From NCBI GenBank assembly GCA_947379865.1, contig CANCOY010000029.1:1-35890 (forward strand): a stretch of DNA of 35,890 nucleotides. Reading direction: 5' to 3'. The position numbers were made by a program, and so were the translations under genes. Origin of the DNA: Acetobacteraceae bacterium. Its GTDB lineage: Bacteria > Pseudomonadota > Alphaproteobacteria > Zavarziniales > Zavarziniaceae. Shown one piece after another: positions 34,264 through 35,890 of the stretch (positions are counted from its first letter, which is position 1; every line of letters starts with the position of its first letter). The notes under the pieces were generated by a model. It saw only the letters and a program-made list of their open reading frames with translations, did not search any database and was not told where the DNA came from.

Positions 34264-34985
34264 TGGCGAAACCGGGCGCCCCAAACGCTGCACCGCCAGC
34301 GCCCGAGGCTGACAGCCCGCATTATGCGGGCCATCGCCAACGCCTGCGCGCCCGCTTCATCGAGACCACCGGGCGTGGCATGCCAGACTATGAAGTTATG
34401 GAACTGCTGCTGGCGCTGGCCATCCCGCGCCAGGACGTAAAGCCGCTGGCCAAGCGCCTGATTGCCACCTTCGGCACCTTTGGCGAGGTCATCAGCCAGC
34501 CTTATGAGCGCCTGGTGGAAGTGGACGGCGTCAAGGAGGCCACGGCCTCTGCCCTGATGCTGGCGCGCGAGGCGGCGTTGCGTTTGCTGGAGGGCCAGGC
34601 GCGGACACGCTCGGTCATCTCCTCATGGACGGCCCTGATCGATTATCTCTCGGCCCGCCACGCCTATAACGACACCGAATCGTTCCATGTCCTCTTCCTT
34701 GATCGCAAGAACATGCTGATCCGGGACGAGCCCTTTGCCCGGGGCACCGTCGACCAGGCACCGGTCTATCCGCGCGAAGTGGCGCGCCGGGCGCTGGAAC
34801 TCGCCGCCTCGGCCGCGATTCTCGTTCACAACCACCCTTCCGGCGACCCCACGCCCAGCCGTGCCGACATCGACATGACGCGCGAGGTGGCTGGCGCGCT
34901 GAAGGCCATCGGCATCACCCTGCATGATCATGTGGTGGTCGGCCGGGGCCAGCACATCAGCTTCAAGAGCCAGGGCCTGATCTGA
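34263..34985 (+). CDS. radC: RadC family JAB-domain protein
   Basis: A 240-residue protein. The N-terminal half (about 15-95) is a helix-hairpin-helix-like UPF0758 region (YEVMELLLALAIPRQDVKPLAKRL, VDGVKEATASALMLAREA). The C-terminal JAB/MPN domain has AILVHNHPSGDPTPSRADIDMTREV, the HxHP-x-D metal motif. The family is annotated for DNA repair, but the evidence for that role is weak. It is coupled to map, an order common in alphaproteobacteria. Confidence 0.93.
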   Translation: MAKPGAPNAAPPAPEADSPHYAGHRQRLRARFIETTGRGMPDYEVMELLLALAIPRQDVKPLAKRLIATFGTFGEVISQPYERLVEVDGVKEATASALMLAREAALRLLEGQARTRSVISSWTALIDYLSARHAYNDTESFHVLFLDRKNMLIRDEPFARGTVDQAPVYPREVARRALELAASAAILVHNHPSGDPTPSRADIDMTREVAGALKAIGITLHDHVVVGRGQHISFKSQGLI

Positions 34986-35016
34986 ACGCCCAACACAGCG
35001 GCGTCACATGCCCTTG

Positions 35017-35044
35017 TTGAGGCGCGGGCAAAGCCTGTTATAAG
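35017..35044 (+). promoter_or_regulatory. candidate promoter of purB
   Basis: TTGAGG (35017-35022) and TATAAG (35039-35044) are 16 bases apart. The -10 ends seven bases before the purB ATG (35052), so the transcript would begin at or very near the start codon. Confidence 0.55.
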
Positions 35045-35051
35045 GCGTCCC

Positions 35052-35890
35052 ATGATTTCGCGATATTCACGCCCCGCCATGGCCGCCATCTGGCTGCCCG
35101 AGACCCGCTTCCAGATCTGGTTCGAGATCGAGGCCTATGCCGCCGAGGCAATGGCCGAACTCGGCACGATCCCCAAAGACGTGCCCGCCGCCCTATGGGC
35201 GCGCGGCCGCTTCGAGGTGGACCGCATCGACGAGATCGAGCGGCTGACCAAGCACGATGTCATCGCCTTCCTCACCAATGTGGCGGAGCATGTGGGGCCA
35301 GAGGCCCGCTTCATGCACCAGGGCATGACCTCTTCAGACGTTCTCGACACCTGCCTCGCAGTTCAGCTCAAGCGCGCCGCCGACATTCTGGTGGAAGACC
35401 TCGACAAGCTGCTGGTCACGCTGGAGCGCCGGGCGTTCGAGCACAAGAACACGGTCTGCGTTGGCCGCAGCCATGGCATCCACGCCGAACCCACGACCTT
35501 TGGCCTGAAGCTGGCCCAGGCCTATGTCGAATTCCAGCGCAACCGCACCCGCCTGATCGAGGCGCGGCGCGAGATTGCCACCTGCGCGATTTCCGGCGCC
35601 GTTGGCACCTTTGCCAATGTTGACCCCCGGGTTGAGGAATATGTGGCCGCCAAGCTGGGCCTTGAGGTTGAGCCCGTCTCCACCCAGGTCATCCCGCGCG
35701 ACCGCCATGCCGCCTTCTTTGCCACGCTGGGCGTGATTGCCAGTTCGATTGAGCGCCTGTCGGTGGAGATCCGCCACTTGCAGCGCACCGAGGTGCTGGA
35801 GGCGGAGGAGCCGTTCTCTGTCGGCCAGAAGGGCTCGTCGGCCATGCCGCACAAGCGCAACCCGGTGCTGTCGGAAAACCTCACCGGTCT
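35052..35890 (+). CDS. purB: adenylosuccinate lyase, 3' end outside window
   Basis: The first 279 residues of PurB; the gene runs off the right edge. Family features in order: MISRYSRPAMAAIWLPETRFQIWFEIE, EARFMHQGMTSSDVLDT, the catalytic His in GRSHGIHAEPTTFG, VGTFANVDPRVE, and the fumarase/aspartase-superfamily signature GSSAMPHKRNP near the cut. It catalyses two steps of purine synthesis, releasing fumarate from SAICAR and adenylosuccinate. A weak AAGGCG precedes the ATG; the nearby -10 suggests a leaderless or very short-leader mRNA. Confidence 0.97.
   Translation, partial: MISRYSRPAMAAIWLPETRFQIWFEIEAYAAEAMAELGTIPKDVPAALWARGRFEVDRIDEIERLTKHDVIAFLTNVAEHVGPEARFMHQGMTSSDVLDTCLAVQLKRAADILVEDLDKLLVTLERRAFEHKNTVCVGRSHGIHAEPTTFGLKLAQAYVEFQRNRTRLIEARREIATCAISGAVGTFANVDPRVEEYVAAKLGLEVEPVSTQVIPRDRHAAFFATLGVIASSIERLSVEIRHLQRTEVLEAEEPFSVGQKGSSAMPHKRNPVLSENLTG

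Noticed and set aside
33037..34293. 418-codon minus-strand frame over sfsA and map
   Set aside because: Map and SfsA are unmistakable on the plus strand, so this is a shadow frame.

Overview
The window is GC-rich chromosomal DNA, tightly packed and using mostly G/C-ending codons. Gene content and order point to an alphaproteobacterium, plausibly Rhodospirillales-like: sfsA-map-radC-purB in a row, a CIRCE-controlled groESL, a 3-hydroxybutyrate dehydrogenase, a dimethylglycine/sarcosine dehydrogenase-type flavoprotein and a stand-alone PhoH. This placement is inference from gene content, not from a marker-gene comparison. I see no phage, insertion sequence, CRISPR array or rRNA. One tRNA-Leu is present.

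Layout. 1-5.2 kb is rich in cell-wall enzymes: an SLT lytic transglycosylase (cut by the window edge), an alpha/beta-hydrolase, MepA, a Tat-exported DUF882/M15-type peptidase and a YcbB-type L,D-transpeptidase. 5.3-12.4 kb, all on the minus strand, is a cobalamin uptake locus. A promoter and a textbook cobalamin riboswitch precede btuB, btuF, btuC, btuD and tonB, whose genes overlap or nearly touch. They are followed by a second BtuF-like protein without a signal peptide and by a small cupin. 12.4-15.4 kb holds a DMT exporter and the pair bdhA-patatin (polyhydroxybutyrate/lipid metabolism). 15.5-18.8 kb holds phoH, a structured terminator-ended intergenic RNA candidate, and groES-groEL under a clear sigma70 promoter plus CIRCE.

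19.0-25.7 kb runs from an amidase and a DUF423 membrane protein, through an 814-residue FAD/GcvT-type demethylating dehydrogenase and a small membrane protein, to rodA-exoD and a small secreted protein. 25.7-30.0 kb has a ThDP-dependent IlvB-like enzyme divergent from a class-V aminotransferase, a CHAP lipoprotein and AlkB. 30.1-31.7 kb is the one accessory-looking spot: a Fic AMP-transferase family protein with an AT-rich start region, a long palindrome covering its start codon, and a tRNA-Leu immediately upstream. 31.8-35.9 kb returns to housekeeping genes (CinA-like, SfsA, Map, RadC, PurB, the last cut by the window edge).

The points most worth following up are the structured RNA between groEL and phoH, the start-codon palindrome of the fic gene, and the cytosolic BtuF-like/cupin pair at the end of the B12 locus. 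Nothing in the window is a demonstrably new multi-gene system; most of it is ordinary alphaproteobacterial chromosome.
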